From positions 1 to 64,000 of the forward strand of contig JAOOLD010000003.1 of assembly GCA_028408365.1 (NCBI GenBank): a stretch of DNA of 64,000 nt. Direction: 5' to 3'. This stretch comes from Bacteroidota bacterium (GTDB taxonomy: Bacteria > Bacteroidota > Bacteroidia > Flavobacteriales > BACL11). A model generated the notes under the pieces. It saw only the letters and a program-made list of their open reading frames with translations. It had not been told where the DNA came from and searched no databases. Within the stretch, counting starts at the first letter, position 1. Each line of letters opens with the position of its first letter. Positions 53,645 to 64,000 of the stretch are shown here, piece by piece. A program made the position numbers and the translations under genes.

Positions 53645-55027
53645 ATGAATTACGACTTAATAGTAATTGGAAGTGGTCCTGGCGGTTATGTTACTGCAAT
53701 TAGAGCGTCTCAACTAGGGCTTAAAACAGCAATAGTAGAAAAGGAGAGTTTGGGTGGAATATGCTTGAATTGGGGGTGTATTCCTACAAAGGCGCTTTTA
53801 AAAAGTGCTCAAGTCTTTGAATACATAAATAAGGCCTCTACATATGGTATTCAAGTAAATGGCTCAAATTTAGATTTTGTTGAGGTTATCAAAAGGTCTA
53901 GGGACATAGCAAATGGCATGAGCAAAGGAATTGAGTATTTGATGAAAAAAAATAAAATTGATGTGATTTTTGGACATGGAAAAATTACTGAAACAGGTAA
54001 AGTTGAAGTGACAAGTTCTGGAAAAAAGGAAACTTATAAATCTACTCATATTATTTTAGCTACAGGTGCAAGATCTAGAGTCCTACCAAATATCCCTCAA
54101 GATGGATCCAAAGTTATTGGGTACAGAGAAGCAATGACTTTAAAAGAAATTCCAAAGAAGCTGGTAATTATTGGTTCAGGTGCAATTGGCGTTGAATTCG
54201 CATATTTTTATGCTACAATGGGGTCAGAGGTGACAATTGTTGAATATCAAAAAAATATCGTTCCTATTGAAGATAATGATATTTCAAAGCAATTACAGAG
54301 ATCTTTTAAAAAGCTTGGAATTAAAATATTAACTCAAACTTCTGTGGAAAAGGTTGATGTCAAAGACAAATGTATTGTACACGCAAAAACAAAAGATTCT
54401 GAACAAACTATTGATTGTGATGTTGTTTTATCAGCAGTTGGAATTGAAGCTAATATTGAAGGAATTGGGCTTGAGGAACTAGGGGTAAGTATTGAAAATG
54501 GCAGAGTAATTGTTGATAAGTTTTACAGAACAAACGTTCCAGGAATATACGCAATTGGTGACATGTTACCAACTCAAGCATTGGCCCATGTAGCATCTGC
54601 TGAGGGAATTTTGTGTGTGGAAAAAATTACTGGTCATGATGTTGAACCTTTAAACTATTCCAATATTCCGGGATGCACTTATTGCTCACCAGAAATTGCA
54701 TCAGTTGGACTTACTGAAGAAAAAGCTAAAGAACTAGGATATGAAGTAAAAGTTGGAAAATTTCCTTTTTCAGCCTCAGGTAAAGCATCTGCTGCAGGAC
54801 ACAAGGATGGTTTTGTAAAGGTTGTATTTGATGCAAAATATGGAGAATGGTTAGGCTGTCACATGATTGGTTATAATGTCACAGAAATGATAGCTGAAGC
54901 TGTAGTTGCAAGGAGATTAGAGACAACAGGAATGGAAATACTAAAGTCAGTTCACCCACATCCAACAATGAGTGAGGCTGTAATGGAAGCTGTTGCAGAC
55001 GCATATGATGAAGTAATTCATATTTAG
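53645..55027 (+). CDS. lpd: Dihydrolipoyl dehydrogenase
   Basis: GSGPGGYVTAIRASQLG, GGICLNWGCIPTKALLKSA, AIGDMLPTQALAHVASAEG, HPHPTMSEAV. Confidence 0.96.
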   Translation: MNYDLIVIGSGPGGYVTAIRASQLGLKTAIVEKESLGGICLNWGCIPTKALLKSAQVFEYINKASTYGIQVNGSNLDFVEVIKRSRDIANGMSKGIEYLMKKNKIDVIFGHGKITETGKVEVTSSGKKETYKSTHIILATGARSRVLPNIPQDGSKVIGYREAMTLKEIPKKLVIIGSGAIGVEFAYFYATMGSEVTIVEYQKNIVPIEDNDISKQLQRSFKKLGIKILTQTSVEKVDVKDKCIVHAKTKDSEQTIDCDVVLSAVGIEANIEGIGLEELGVSIENGRVIVDKFYRTNVPGIYAIGDMLPTQALAHVASAEGILCVEKITGHDVEPLNYSNIPGCTYCSPEIASVGLTEEKAKELGYEVKVGKFPFSASGKASAAGHKDGFVKVVFDAKYGEWLGCHMIGYNVTEMIAEAVVARRLETTGMEILKSVHPHPTMSEAVMEAVADAYDEVIHI

Positions 55028-55161
55028 AGATTTACTAATTTGAATTTTCTTAATTTATCGTTAATCTCAAAAATTATCAGATAGTTACCTTTTTTGTGTG
55101 CTGTCAGTTCAACTTTGGTACTTCTGCTTAAATTCTGCTTTGAAAATATTCTTTTACCAAA
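55024..55161 (-). pseudogene. Orphan T9SS C-terminal sorting-domain-like fragment, no start codon
   Basis: Minus-strand frame FGKRIFSKQNLSRSTKVELTAHKKGNYLIIFEINDKLRKFKLVNL* bounded upstream by TAA. Confidence 0.55.
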
Positions 55162-55172
55162 TTAAGCTGTAT

Positions 55173-56435
55173 TTACTGTATGCCAAAAGTTGCTTTTACT
55201 TCATCTACGCAATCAAGCTTTTCCCACGTAAATGTTTCAACTTGTATTTTTTTTGATTTGCCTTGTACAATAAATGTCTTTTCGATTAACTCTGATTCTC
55301 TTCCCATGTGTCCGTATGCAGCAGTCTCAAAGTAAATGGGGTTTTTGAGTTTGAGTCTGGATATTATTGATGCAGGCTTAAGGTTAAAGCAATCCATTTT
55401 TGAAATTAAAATTGCAATTTCTCCGTCATTGTGATTTGTATTACATGTACCAAAAGTATCAATAAAAATTCCCATAGGTTCAGAAACTCCAATTGCATAA
55501 GAAACTTGTACAAGTGCTTTATCACAAAGTTTAGCAGCTACAATATTTTTTGCAATATGTCGGGTAGCATAAGCAGCTGAACGATCAACTTTTGATGGAT
55601 CTTTACCTGAGAATGCACCACCACCATGAGCTCCTCTGCCACCATAGGTATCAACAATTATTTTTCTTCCAGTAAGTCCAGTATCGCCATGTGGACCACC
55701 AATAACAAATTTTCCTGTGGGATTTATATGATATTTTTCCTTTCCGAAAAGTTTCTTGTTAGTATCAGACTGTTTTTCGATAACTCTAGGCATCAAAATA
55801 TTCAAAATATCATCTTTAATTCTCTTTAGCATATTTTCTTCTGTATCAAAATCATCATGCTGAGTAGAAATAACAATTGAACTGATTTTTATCGGTACAT
55901 GATCATCATTATATTCAATTGTGACTTGAGATTTTGAATCAGGCCTTAGATAAAACATTTCTTTATTTGCTTTTCTAATCTGAGATAGCTCTACTAAAAT
56001 TTGGTGTGATAAGTCAAGTTCCAGAGGAATATAATTTGTAGTTTCATTTGATGCATACCCAAACATCATACCTTGGTCTCCAGCACCTTGTTCTTTGTGG
56101 AGTCCTTCGCCTTCAACTACTCCTTGTCTTATATCAGATGATTGTTCATGTATTGCAGAAATAACTCCACAACTATCAGCGTCAAATTTGTATTCAGATT
56201 TGGTATATCCAATTCTTCTAATTGTTTCTCTTGCAACTTCTTGAACATCTACATATGAATTTGTTTTTACCTCTCCGCTTAGAACAGTCAGTCCAGTAGT
56301 TACTAATGTCTCACAAGCCACCTTTGATTCACAATCTTGGACTAAAAAATTATCAAGCAGTGAGTCTGATATCTGATCAGCTACTTTGTCAGGGTGTCCC
56401 TCAGAGACTGATTCAGATGTAAAGAAATATGACAT
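55173..56435 (-). CDS. metK: S-adenosylmethionine synthase
   Basis: FTSESVSEGHPDKVADQISD, GAGDQGMMFGYA, GGRGAHGGGAFSGKDPSKVDRSAAY. Confidence 0.97.
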   Translation of the reverse strand: MSYFFTSESVSEGHPDKVADQISDSLLDNFLVQDCESKVACETLVTTGLTVLSGEVKTNSYVDVQEVARETIRRIGYTKSEYKFDADSCGVISAIHEQSSDIRQGVVEGEGLHKEQGAGDQGMMFGYASNETTNYIPLELDLSHQILVELSQIRKANKEMFYLRPDSKSQVTIEYNDDHVPIKISSIVISTQHDDFDTEENMLKRIKDDILNILMPRVIEKQSDTNKKLFGKEKYHINPTGKFVIGGPHGDTGLTGRKIIVDTYGGRGAHGGGAFSGKDPSKVDRSAAYATRHIAKNIVAAKLCDKALVQVSYAIGVSEPMGIFIDTFGTCNTNHNDGEIAILISKMDCFNLKPASIISRLKLKNPIYFETAAYGHMGRESELIEKTFIVQGKSKKIQVETFTWEKLDCVDEVKATFGIQ

Positions 56436-56522
56436 AATATCAATTTTTGTTTTGGGTTAAATAACTTTTAATTTAAGAAAGATATTGTTTAAACAAAGAT
56501 AATATTATTCGTGAATTATTTT

Positions 56523-56530
56523 TAAATTTG
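56523..56530 (+). promoter_or_regulatory. -7 box TAAATTTG just upstream of the SAM riboswitch
   Basis: Matches TAnnTTTG; ends 6 nt before P1. Confidence 0.5.
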
Positions 56531-56536
56531 CATTGA

Positions 56537-56631
56537 CTTATCAAGAAAGACGGAGGGATGGGCCCGACGATGTCTTGGCAACCTTTAAAGATGGTGCCAA
56601 TTCCCACTTCAAAAGACTGAAGGAAGATGAG
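56537..56631 (+). promoter_or_regulatory. SAM-I (S-box) riboswitch controlling metH
   Basis: GGAGGGATGGGCCCGACGATGTCTTGGCAACC...ATGGTGCCAATTCC...GAAGATGAG; P1 cttatc/gatgag and P2 aagac/gtctt pair. Confidence 0.93.
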
Positions 56632-56681
56632 AATTACTGATTTAATTTTCCGACTTTTTTGATTTGCTCAAATTAACTAAA

Positions 56682-59600
56682 ATGATTAAAGATATTTTAA
56701 GAAATAGGGTTTTAGTTCTTGACGGAGCGATGGGAACAATGATTCAAAAGTATTCTCTTTCTGAAGAAGATTTTAGAGGAGAGAGATTCATTAATCATAA
56801 TTGTGATTTAAAAGGTAATAATGATTTGTTATCAATTACACAGCCTCAAATAATTAAGCAAATACATGAAGAATTTTTAGAGGCTGGAGCTGATATAGTT
56901 GAAACTAATACATTCAGTAGCAACAAAATAGCTCAGGATGATTATAATTTAGGAACAATCATATATGATTTAAACTTCATGTCTGCAAAAATTGCAAAAG
57001 AGGCTGCAAAGAAGTTTTCAAGTAAGGTAAAACCTAGATTTGTTGCAGGTGCAATAGGTCCAACAAACAGGACAGCATCAATCTCCCCAGATGTAGAAGA
57101 CCCCTCTTTTCGTTCAATTACATTTGATCAACTTAGGATATCATATAAAGAACAAATATTAGCTTTGATTGAAGGGGGGATTGACTTAATATTGATTGAA
57201 ACAGTTTTTGATACTCTTAATTGCAAAGCTGCGTTGTATGCTGCCGAAGAAGCTTTTGAACTTCTAAAAATAAGACTTCCAATTATGGTTTCGGGAACAA
57301 TAACTGATGAAAGTGGCAGGACATTGTCTGGGCAAGTAACAGAAGCTTTTTTAAACTCTATTTCTCATATTCCTTTGCTAAGTGTTGGATTTAATTGCGC
57401 TTTGGGAGCTAAGGCAATGATTCCGTATATAAAAGAATTGTCTGATAAAGCGCCTTTTTTTGTGAGCGCCTATCCTAATGCAGGCTTACCAAATGAAATG
57501 GGAGAGTATGATGAGGGTCCATCTCAGATGGCTTCTTATCTTGATGATTTTCTCAGCAGAAAAATTGTAAATATTATTGGAGGTTGTTGCGGCACAGGGC
57601 CAGAGCATATTAAAATTTTCTCAAAAGTTGCGGAGGCTCATAATCCAAGATTAGTACCGAGTATAAAAAATGAGATGAGATTAAGTGGACTAGAGCCATT
57701 AACGATAAATAATTCACTCAACTTTGTAAATATTGGAGAGAGAACTAATGTAACAGGATCTTTAAAATTCAGAAAATTAATAAAAGAAAATAAGTTTGAA
57801 GATGCTCTAGAAGTTGCTCTTAATCAAGTTGAAGGTGGTGCTCAAATTATTGATATAAACATGGATGATGGAATGATTGATGGTAAAGAATCAATTTCTA
57901 AATTTTTAAATTTAGTTGCTTCAGATCCAGATATTTCTCGAGTACCAATTATGATTGATTCTTCCAAGTGGGAGATAATTGAAGAAGGATTAAAGCATGT
58001 TCAGGGTAAAGGCATTGTTAACTCGATTTCACTAAAAGAGGGTGAAGAGGTTTTCATTAAACTAGCTAAAAAAGTAATGCGTTATGGTGCAGCTGTAGTT
58101 GTAATGGCATTTGATGAAAATGGACAAGCTGTTAACTATGAGGATAAAATTAGAATTTGTAAAAGAGCATATGAAATACTAACACAAAAAGTTGGTTTTC
58201 CATCTCAAGATATAATATTTGACCCCAACATATTAACAGTTGCAACCGGAATTGAAGAACATAACAATTATGCATTAGATTTTTTTGAGGCAACAAGATG
58301 GATTAAAGAAAATTTACCAAACGCAAAAGTTAGTGGAGGTGTCAGCAATGTCTCTTTTTCATTTAGAGGAAATAATATAATAAGAGAGGCAATGCATTCT
58401 GCTTTTCTATTTCATGCCATAAAAAATGGTCTAGACATGGGCATTGTTAATGCAGGTATGATAGAGGTATATGAAGAAATACCAAAAAATATTTTAAAAG
58501 CTGTAGAGGATGTTTTGTTAAACCGAGATTCAAACGCAACAGAAAGACTTTTATCTATAGCTGAGAAGGTATCGGGAAAGAGTAAAGAAAGAAAAGAGGA
58601 CTTAGATTGGAGAAAAAGAAATACAGATGAAAGATTATCATATTCGTTAGTAAAAGGAGTTATTTCTTACTTAGAGCAGGATGTAGAGGAGGCAAGGAAA
58701 AAGTTTAAAAAACCAATTGAGGTAATAGAGGGGCCGTTGATGGATGGTATGAACATTGTTGGAGATTTATTCGGATCTGGTAAAATGTTTCTTCCTCAAG
58801 TTGTCAAGAGTGCAAGAGTCATGAAAAAGGCGGTTTCAATTTTAACACCATACATTGAAAAAAGCAAGGGAAAGAAATCGACAGCAGGAAAAGTGTTACT
58901 CGCTACTGTAAAAGGAGATGTTCATGACATTGGAAAAAATATAGTCAGTGTTGTTTTGGGATGCAATAATTATGAAATTATTGACCTAGGTGTTATGGTT
59001 CCATGCGATAAGATTTTAGATGAGGCAATCAAAAACAAAGTTGATGTCATTGGACTTAGTGGATTAATTACTCCTTCTTTAGATGAAATGGTATATGTTG
59101 CAAAAGAAATGCAAAATAGAAACATGAAGATTCCTTTAATTATCGGTGGCGCGACTACTTCCAAAGTACATACAGCAGTAAAATTAAATCATCATTACGA
59201 AAGTCCAGTGATTCATATACTTGATGCATCAAAATCTGTTGGTGTAATAAGTAGTTTATTTTCAAAAGATAAAGTAGAATTTTGTAATGAACTGGACTTA
59301 GATTATCAAAAAATTAAAAAAAATTACTTTAAGAGAAAAACTCAAAAGAAATTTATTTCGCTGGAGGAAGCTAGAACCAATAAATTAAAAACAAATTGGA
59401 AAGAGTATAATATTCCTATTCCTAATTTCACTGGTGTCAAAGTCTTTAAAACAAAAATTGAAGATATAATTAATTATATTGATTGGACTCCATTCTTCTA
59501 CACTTGGGAAATGAAGCAAAAATACCCTCAGATTTTCGAGGATGAAAAGTATGGTGTTCAGGCTCAAAAGTTATTTAATGATGCTAATGAAATGCTTAAG

Positions 59601-60305
59601 AAAATTATTGAAAATGATTGGATAGAGCTCAAATCTGTAATTGGAATTTGGTCTGCATGCTCAGATGGAGATGATATTTTATTAAAAAATTCTGATAATT
59701 CACATTTGGAAACTTTTTGTATGTTGAGACAACAAACTTTAAAAGGCAAAAATAATCTGTCTCTTTCAGATTATATTGCACCAAAAGAGTCTGGAAAAAA
59801 TGATTATGTCGGCGCATTTGTTTGCACTGCAGACTTATATAAAGGAACTCCATTAGTGAATTTTGAATTAGATCAAGACGATTACAGCACAATAATGTTT
59901 AAATCTATTTCTGACAGATTAGCAGAAGCACTTACTGAACATATGCATGAAAAAGTCAGAAAAGAACTTTGGGCATATTCAAGTGATGAAAATTATTCTA
60001 ATATTGATTTAATTGATGAAGTTTATACTGGAATTAGACCAGCACCGGGCTATACAGCTTGCCCTGATCATACTGAAAAATTAAAAATTTTTAAAATTTT
60101 AAACGCAAAGAAAAATATTGGAGTTTCACTTACTGAAAGTATGGCTATGTCTCCAAGCTCAACAGTTAGTGGGTATTATTTTTCACATCCAAACTCAAAG
60201 TACTTCCCTGTTGGAAAGATACAGGATGACCAAATTGAGGATTACGCAAAGAGAAAAAATATGACAATCAATGAAGTTAGGAAATGGCTTCTATCAAACA
60301 TTTAA
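56682..60305 (+). CDS. metH: Methionine synthase (cobalamin-dependent, full-length)
   Basis: [77 protein letters not shown]. Confidence 0.97.
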   Translation: MIKDILRNRVLVLDGAMGTMIQKYSLSEEDFRGERFINHNCDLKGNNDLLSITQPQIIKQIHEEFLEAGADIVETNTFSSNKIAQDDYNLGTIIYDLNFMSAKIAKEAAKKFSSKVKPRFVAGAIGPTNRTASISPDVEDPSFRSITFDQLRISYKEQILALIEGGIDLILIETVFDTLNCKAALYAAEEAFELLKIRLPIMVSGTITDESGRTLSGQVTEAFLNSISHIPLLSVGFNCALGAKAMIPYIKELSDKAPFFVSAYPNAGLPNEMGEYDEGPSQMASYLDDFLSRKIVNIIGGCCGTGPEHIKIFSKVAEAHNPRLVPSIKNEMRLSGLEPLTINNSLNFVNIGERTNVTGSLKFRKLIKENKFEDALEVALNQVEGGAQIIDINMDDGMIDGKESISKFLNLVASDPDISRVPIMIDSSKWEIIEEGLKHVQGKGIVNSISLKEGEEVFIKLAKKVMRYGAAVVVMAFDENGQAVNYEDKIRICKRAYEILTQKVGFPSQDIIFDPNILTVATGIEEHNNYALDFFEATRWIKENLPNAKVSGGVSNVSFSFRGNNIIREAMHSAFLFHAIKNGLDMGIVNAGMIEVYEEIPKNILKAVEDVLLNRDSNATERLLSIAEKVSGKSKERKEDLDWRKRNTDERLSYSLVKGVISYLEQDVEEARKKFKKPIEVIEGPLMDGMNIVGDLFGSGKMFLPQVVKSARVMKKAVSILTPYIEKSKGKKSTAGKVLLATVKGDVHDIGKNIVSVVLGCNNYEIIDLGVMVPCDKILDEAIKNKVDVIGLSGLITPSLDEMVYVAKEMQNRNMKIPLIIGGATTSKVHTAVKLNHHYESPVIHILDASKSVGVISSLFSKDKVEFCNELDLDYQKIKKNYFKRKTQKKFISLEEARTNKLKTNWKEYNIPIPNFTGVKVFKTKIEDIINYIDWTPFFYTWEMKQKYPQIFEDEKYGVQAQKLFNDANEMLKKIIENDWIELKSVIGIWSACSDGDDILLKNSDNSHLETFCMLRQQTLKGKNNLSLSDYIAPKESGKNDYVGAFVCTADLYKGTPLVNFELDQDDYSTIMFKSISDRLAEALTEHMHEKVRKELWAYSSDENYSNIDLIDEVYTGIRPAPGYTACPDHTEKLKIFKILNAKKNIGVSLTESMAMSPSSTVSGYYFSHPNSKYFPVGKIQDDQIEDYAKRKNMTINEVRKWLLSNI

Positions 60306-60308
60306 ATT

Positions 60309-61262
60309 ATGAAAGTTACAGAACATTTTAAACAAGCCAAAGAAACGTTATTTTCATTCGAAATCTTACCACCTTTAAAAGGCAAAAGTATTAATTCATT
60401 GTACGAAAATCTAAAACCATTAATGGAGTTTAATCCACCATTTATTGATGTCACCTATCACCGAGAGGAATACATATATAAAAAACAAAATAATGGATTG
60501 CTTGATAGAAAAGCAGTAAGAAAAAGACCTGGAACTGTTGGTATTTGTTCTGCAATTATGAATAAATTTCAAATTGATACAGTTCCTCATATAATTTGTG
60601 GTGGGTTCAACAAAGAGGAAACTGAGAATGCATTAATAGATTTAGATTTCTTAGGAATTGATAATGTCTTGGTACTGAGAGGTGACCCTATCAAATCTGA
60701 AACTTATTTTTCACCTGAAAATGACGGGCACAAATATGCCAGTGATCTCATTAATCAAGTTTGCTCTATGAATAATGGAAAATATTTAGATGAAGACATA
60801 AAAAATACACATTCAACAAATTTTTGTGTCGGAGTAGCAGGTTACCCAGAGAAACATTTTGAATCCCCAAATATGAATTCCGATATTTACTTTTTAAAGA
60901 AAAAAGTTGAATTAGGAGCTGAGTATATCGTAACACAAATGTTTTTTGATAATCAAAAATATTTTGATTTTGTAAAATTATGTAGGGACAATGATATTAA
61001 TGTACCGATTGTTCCAGGCCTAAAGCCAATATCTATAAAGAAACATTTAAATTTATTACCACACAGATTTCATCTAAATTTACCCGATGAGCTAGTAAAA
61101 AATATCTTAAAATGTAAAAATAATGATGATATTAGAAAAGTTGGAGTTGAGTGGGCTATAAACCAAACTAAGGAGCTAATCGATTACGGAGTTCCATGTG
61201 TTCATTATTACACCATGGGAAATTCATCAAACATAATTGAAATAGTTTCAAAATTTAATTAG
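60309..61262 (+). CDS. metF: Methylenetetrahydrofolate reductase
   Basis: FSFEILPPLKG, DVTYHREE, VLRGDP, AGYPEKH, GVPCVHYYTM. Confidence 0.94.
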   Translation: MKVTEHFKQAKETLFSFEILPPLKGKSINSLYENLKPLMEFNPPFIDVTYHREEYIYKKQNNGLLDRKAVRKRPGTVGICSAIMNKFQIDTVPHIICGGFNKEETENALIDLDFLGIDNVLVLRGDPIKSETYFSPENDGHKYASDLINQVCSMNNGKYLDEDIKNTHSTNFCVGVAGYPEKHFESPNMNSDIYFLKKKVELGAEYIVTQMFFDNQKYFDFVKLCRDNDINVPIVPGLKPISIKKHLNLLPHRFHLNLPDELVKNILKCKNNDDIRKVGVEWAINQTKELIDYGVPCVHYYTMGNSSNIIEIVSKFN

Positions 61263-61951
61263 CTTTCAATTGTTGATTCGAATATTTTCTCAATATTATC
61301 TGATTCATTAATGCTTACATCTTTTTTCACGATACCATTTTTTAGAATTACAATTCTATTGCAGACTTTACTCACTTCGTTGATAATATGTGTGGAAAAA
61401 ATTATAATTTTATTTTTTGAGATTTTTTTTATTAAATCTCTAAAATGAATTAGTTGCTTAGGATCTAGTCCTGTTGTTGGTTCATCTAAAATTAAAATTT
61501 TTGGTTCATGTAACAAGCATGAGCATAATCCAACTCTTTGCTTTTGTCCTTTTGAAAGCTCACTAATTTTTCTAAATGATAAATCAGTTATTTCTGTGAG
61601 TTTTTGATATTCATTTATTTGTTTTTTAAAGCTTTTTAAACCATATAATTTTGATGTGAAAATCAAATATTCTTTAACTTTCATCTCCTCATATAATGGA
61701 TTGTCTTCAGCCAAATATCCAATTTTAGATTTAATATTATACTCATCAAATTCTGTATCCAATTTGTCTATAAAAACTTTACCATCAGACTGTCTTAATA
61801 GACAAGATATAATTTTTAAGAGTGTTGTTTTACCAGCACCATTTTCACCAATAAGTCCAATTATTTCACCTTTATTAAATTCAAGTGAAATATTAAAAAG
61901 TGCATTTATATTGTCATAACTTTTAGATATATTTTTTATAGAAATTTTCAT
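61259..61951 (-). CDS. ABC transporter ATP-binding protein (GldA-like)
   Basis: GLIGENGAGKTTLLKIISCLL, LSKGQKQRVGLC, ILDEPTTGLDP; start trimmed to MKISIKNISKSYD. Confidence 0.88.
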   Translation of the reverse strand: MKISIKNISKSYDNINALFNISLEFNKGEIIGLIGENGAGKTTLLKIISCLLRQSDGKVFIDKLDTEFDEYNIKSKIGYLAEDNPLYEEMKVKEYLIFTSKLYGLKSFKKQINEYQKLTEITDLSFRKISELSKGQKQRVGLCSCLLHEPKILILDEPTTGLDPKQLIHFRDLIKKISKNKIIIFSTHIINEVSKVCNRIVILKNGIVKKDVSINESDNIEKIFESTIES

Positions 61952-61955
61952 AATG

Positions 61956-61963
61956 CAAAGATA
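61956..61963 (-). promoter_or_regulatory. -7 box TATCTTTG, 4 nt before ABC ATPase ATG
   Basis: Reverse complement of caaagata; gap CATT. Confidence 0.55.
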
Positions 61964-61975
61964 GAAAATACTGAT

Positions 61976-61983
61976 TATATTTG
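61976..61983 (+). promoter_or_regulatory. -7 box TATATTTG, 4 nt before rsgA ATG
   Basis: tatatttg-tttt-atg. Confidence 0.55.
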
Positions 61984-61987
61984 TTTT

Positions 61988-62899
61988 ATGGAAGCTGTTG
62001 TGCAAAAGTCACTTGGAAAATATTTTTCAGTCAAAAAAAGTAATGGAGAAATAGTAACTGCAACATTAGCAGGAAAACTAAGAAATTTAGATGCTGACTC
62101 TACAAGTCCTATAGTAATTGGAGACAAAGTAGAAATCATAAATCAAAATGATGATTGGTCTATTGTCCAACTTTTTGAAAGAAAAAATTTTATTGCAAGG
62201 AAATCTGTTAAGCTAAGTAAAAGAAGGCATATAATAGCGGCGAATGTTGATCAGTGTTTATTAATTGTTACAAAAAAATCACCTAAAACATCTACAAGTT
62301 TTATTGATAGATTTTTAGTTGCTTGTGAGCATAATAATGTTCCAGTGTCAATAATTTTTAACAAAACAGATTTGTTAAATAAAGATGAATTACAAAGTTT
62401 AAACTCTTTATTGAATTACTATAATAAAATTGGATATAATTGTTTGAAAACATCATTTGAGCACGATAGTCTCGAAAGTATTAAGAGGCTTATCAAAGGA
62501 AAATTTAGCCTAATTTCAGGACATTCTGGTGTTGGAAAATCGACATTAATAAATAAGCTTAATTCAAATTTTAATATTAGAGTTTCTGAAATTTCAGATT
62601 ATCATGAGCAAGGTAAACATACTACGACTTTTTCTGAAATATATGACATAGATAATGAAACCTCATTAATTGACACCCCGGGTATAAGAGGATTTGGATT
62701 AATTAAAATTGATAGGAAAGATATTAGTAAATATTTTCCTGAGTTTGTGCAAAATCAACACAAATGTAAGTATTCAAATTGTGTGCATATTAATGAGCCT
62801 AGCTGTGAAATTAAAAAACTAAAAAGTTCAGGACTTATTTTATTATCAAGATATGATAATTATTGTTCAATGTTTAGATCTGAAGACATATACAGATGA
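61988..62899 (+). CDS. rsgA: Ribosome small subunit-dependent GTPase A
   Basis: Circularly permuted GTPase: NKTD before SGHSGVGKSTLINKL; DTPGIRGFGL; Zn motif CKYSNCVHINEPSC. Confidence 0.95.
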   Translation: MEAVVQKSLGKYFSVKKSNGEIVTATLAGKLRNLDADSTSPIVIGDKVEIINQNDDWSIVQLFERKNFIARKSVKLSKRRHIIAANVDQCLLIVTKKSPKTSTSFIDRFLVACEHNNVPVSIIFNKTDLLNKDELQSLNSLLNYYNKIGYNCLKTSFEHDSLESIKRLIKGKFSLISGHSGVGKSTLINKLNSNFNIRVSEISDYHEQGKHTTTFSEIYDIDNETSLIDTPGIRGFGLIKIDRKDISKYFPEFVQNQHKCKYSNCVHINEPSCEIKKLKSSGLILLSRYDNYCSMFRSEDIYR

Positions 62900-63348
62900 G
62901 AGTTGTTATTCAAAAAGTTTTTAATGCATCTGTTCATGTGAATAAAAAAAAAGTAAGTTCAATAAAAAAGGGGCTATTGGTTTTTGTAGGCTTTGAGATT
63001 AATGACAATATTATAGATTGTGAGTGGATTGCAAATAAAATCTTAAACTTGAGAATATTTTCTAGTAAAGAAAATAACATGGAATTAAGCGTGAAAGATG
63101 TAAAAGGAGATGTTTTAATAGTAAGTCAGTTTACTTTGCATGCCAAAACAAAAAAAGGAAATAGACCCTCATTTATTAAATCTGAAAAATCAGAAATTTC
63201 AAAGATTCTCTATGATAAGTTTATATTAACTATCAGTGAACTTTATAAAAACAAAATCAGCCAGGGTATCTTTGGTGCTGATATGAAAATTAGACTAGAA
63301 AACGATGGCCCGGTTACAATAATTATTGACTCAAAAAACAAAGAATAA
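62896..63348 (+). CDS. dtd: D-aminoacyl-tRNA deacylase
   Basis: MRVVIQKVFNASVHV, LIVSQFTLHAKTKKGNRPSF, NDGPVTIIID. Confidence 0.95.
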   Translation: MRVVIQKVFNASVHVNKKKVSSIKKGLLVFVGFEINDNIIDCEWIANKILNLRIFSSKENNMELSVKDVKGDVLIVSQFTLHAKTKKGNRPSFIKSEKSEISKILYDKFILTISELYKNKISQGIFGADMKIRLENDGPVTIIIDSKNKE

Positions 63349-63671
63349 TGAATATGAAAGATTTACAAATTCAAGTTGATGATTGGATAAATCAATACGG
63401 CGTTAGATATTTTAATGAACTTACAAATATGGCAATTTTAACGGAGGAAGTTGGAGAGTTAGCTAGAGTGATGAGTCGTATTTATGGAGAACAGTCATTT
63501 AAAGAAAACGATAAGAATAACATAGGTGAGGAGCTTGCAGACATTTTATTTGTTGTTTTGTGTATAGCTAATCAAACAAATACTGATTTAAATTTAGAAT
63601 TTCAAAAAAAAATGAAACTTAAATCAATCCGAGATAAGAAAAGGCATAAAAACAACCCAAAAATTAATTAG
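63348..63671 (+). CDS. MazG-like nucleotide pyrophosphohydrolase
   Basis: NMAILTEEVGELARVMSRIYGEQSFK...GEELADILFVVLCIANQTN. Confidence 0.9.
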   Translation: MNMKDLQIQVDDWINQYGVRYFNELTNMAILTEEVGELARVMSRIYGEQSFKENDKNNIGEELADILFVVLCIANQTNTDLNLEFQKKMKLKSIRDKKRHKNNPKIN

Positions 63672-64000
63672 ATTTTTTACTCACTTCTCCAAAAATTTGA
63701 ACAATTTCAATTTTTTCTGAGATAGACATTATGCCAGGATTAATGCCTAATTTTCCCTGAGGAATTTCAGAGTCAAGTTTTTTAAAGTGGTCTATCCATT
63801 GTTTTTGAAATTCATTAGAATTTTGGTATTTGTAATTCATTGGTCGAAGTTCAAAAATGGAATCTTTTAAAAAAGCATCATAAAGTAACTCAGAGCAATA
63901 GAATTGATTGTTTTCGTACAAAAAAAACTCGTCATATTTAGTGCCAACTTTATTTTCTATAAAACTGATAGCGCTTTCAATCGATTTGCGATATTCTTTT
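63664..64000 (-). CDS. YiiX/NlpC-P60-like cysteine hydrolase, truncated at the window edge
   Basis: Frame stays open to the edge: ...EYRKSIESAISFIENKVGTKYDEFFLYENNQFYCSELLYDAFLKDS; YCSEL motif. Confidence 0.65.
   Translation of the reverse strand, partial: KEYRKSIESAISFIENKVGTKYDEFFLYENNQFYCSELLYDAFLKDSIFELRPMNYKYQNSNEFQKQWIDHFKKLDSEIPQGKLGINPGIMSISEKIEIVQIFGEVSKKSN

Overview
This looks like an ordinary, gene-dense chromosomal segment of an AT-rich, Flavobacteria-like Bacteroidota. The taxonomy is inferred from gldJ, porU and porV, T9SS C-terminal domains and TAnnTTTG promoter boxes. About 64 protein genes are supported, plus tRNA-Val(TAC), tRNA-Glu(TTC) and a SAM-I (S-box) riboswitch upstream of metH. 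Notable blocks are a gldJ/PorP-SprF-like/porU/porV secretion and gliding cluster, exbB-exbD-tonB-folC, lpxH-gatB-punA-lpxK, aroA-aroB-phosphatase-obg-adk-hpt, and metK/metH/metF. I found no transposon, prophage, CRISPR array or obvious defence island, and no convincing new multi-gene system. The items most worth a second look are: (1) a recurring layout in which a TAnnTTTG box ends exactly 4 nt before the ATG of at least six genes (predicted leaderless mRNAs), including a 36-bp divergent promoter; (2) lipA split by a 9-G tract; (3) an orphan T9SS sorting-domain remnant between lpd and metK; (4) a grpB gene flanked by two copies of a terminator plus tRNA-end-like sequence; (5) two unannotated small ORFs (a 42-aa lipoprotein and a 48-aa membrane protein); (6) the metH riboswitch. 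All family calls were made by eye from motifs; no database search was run.
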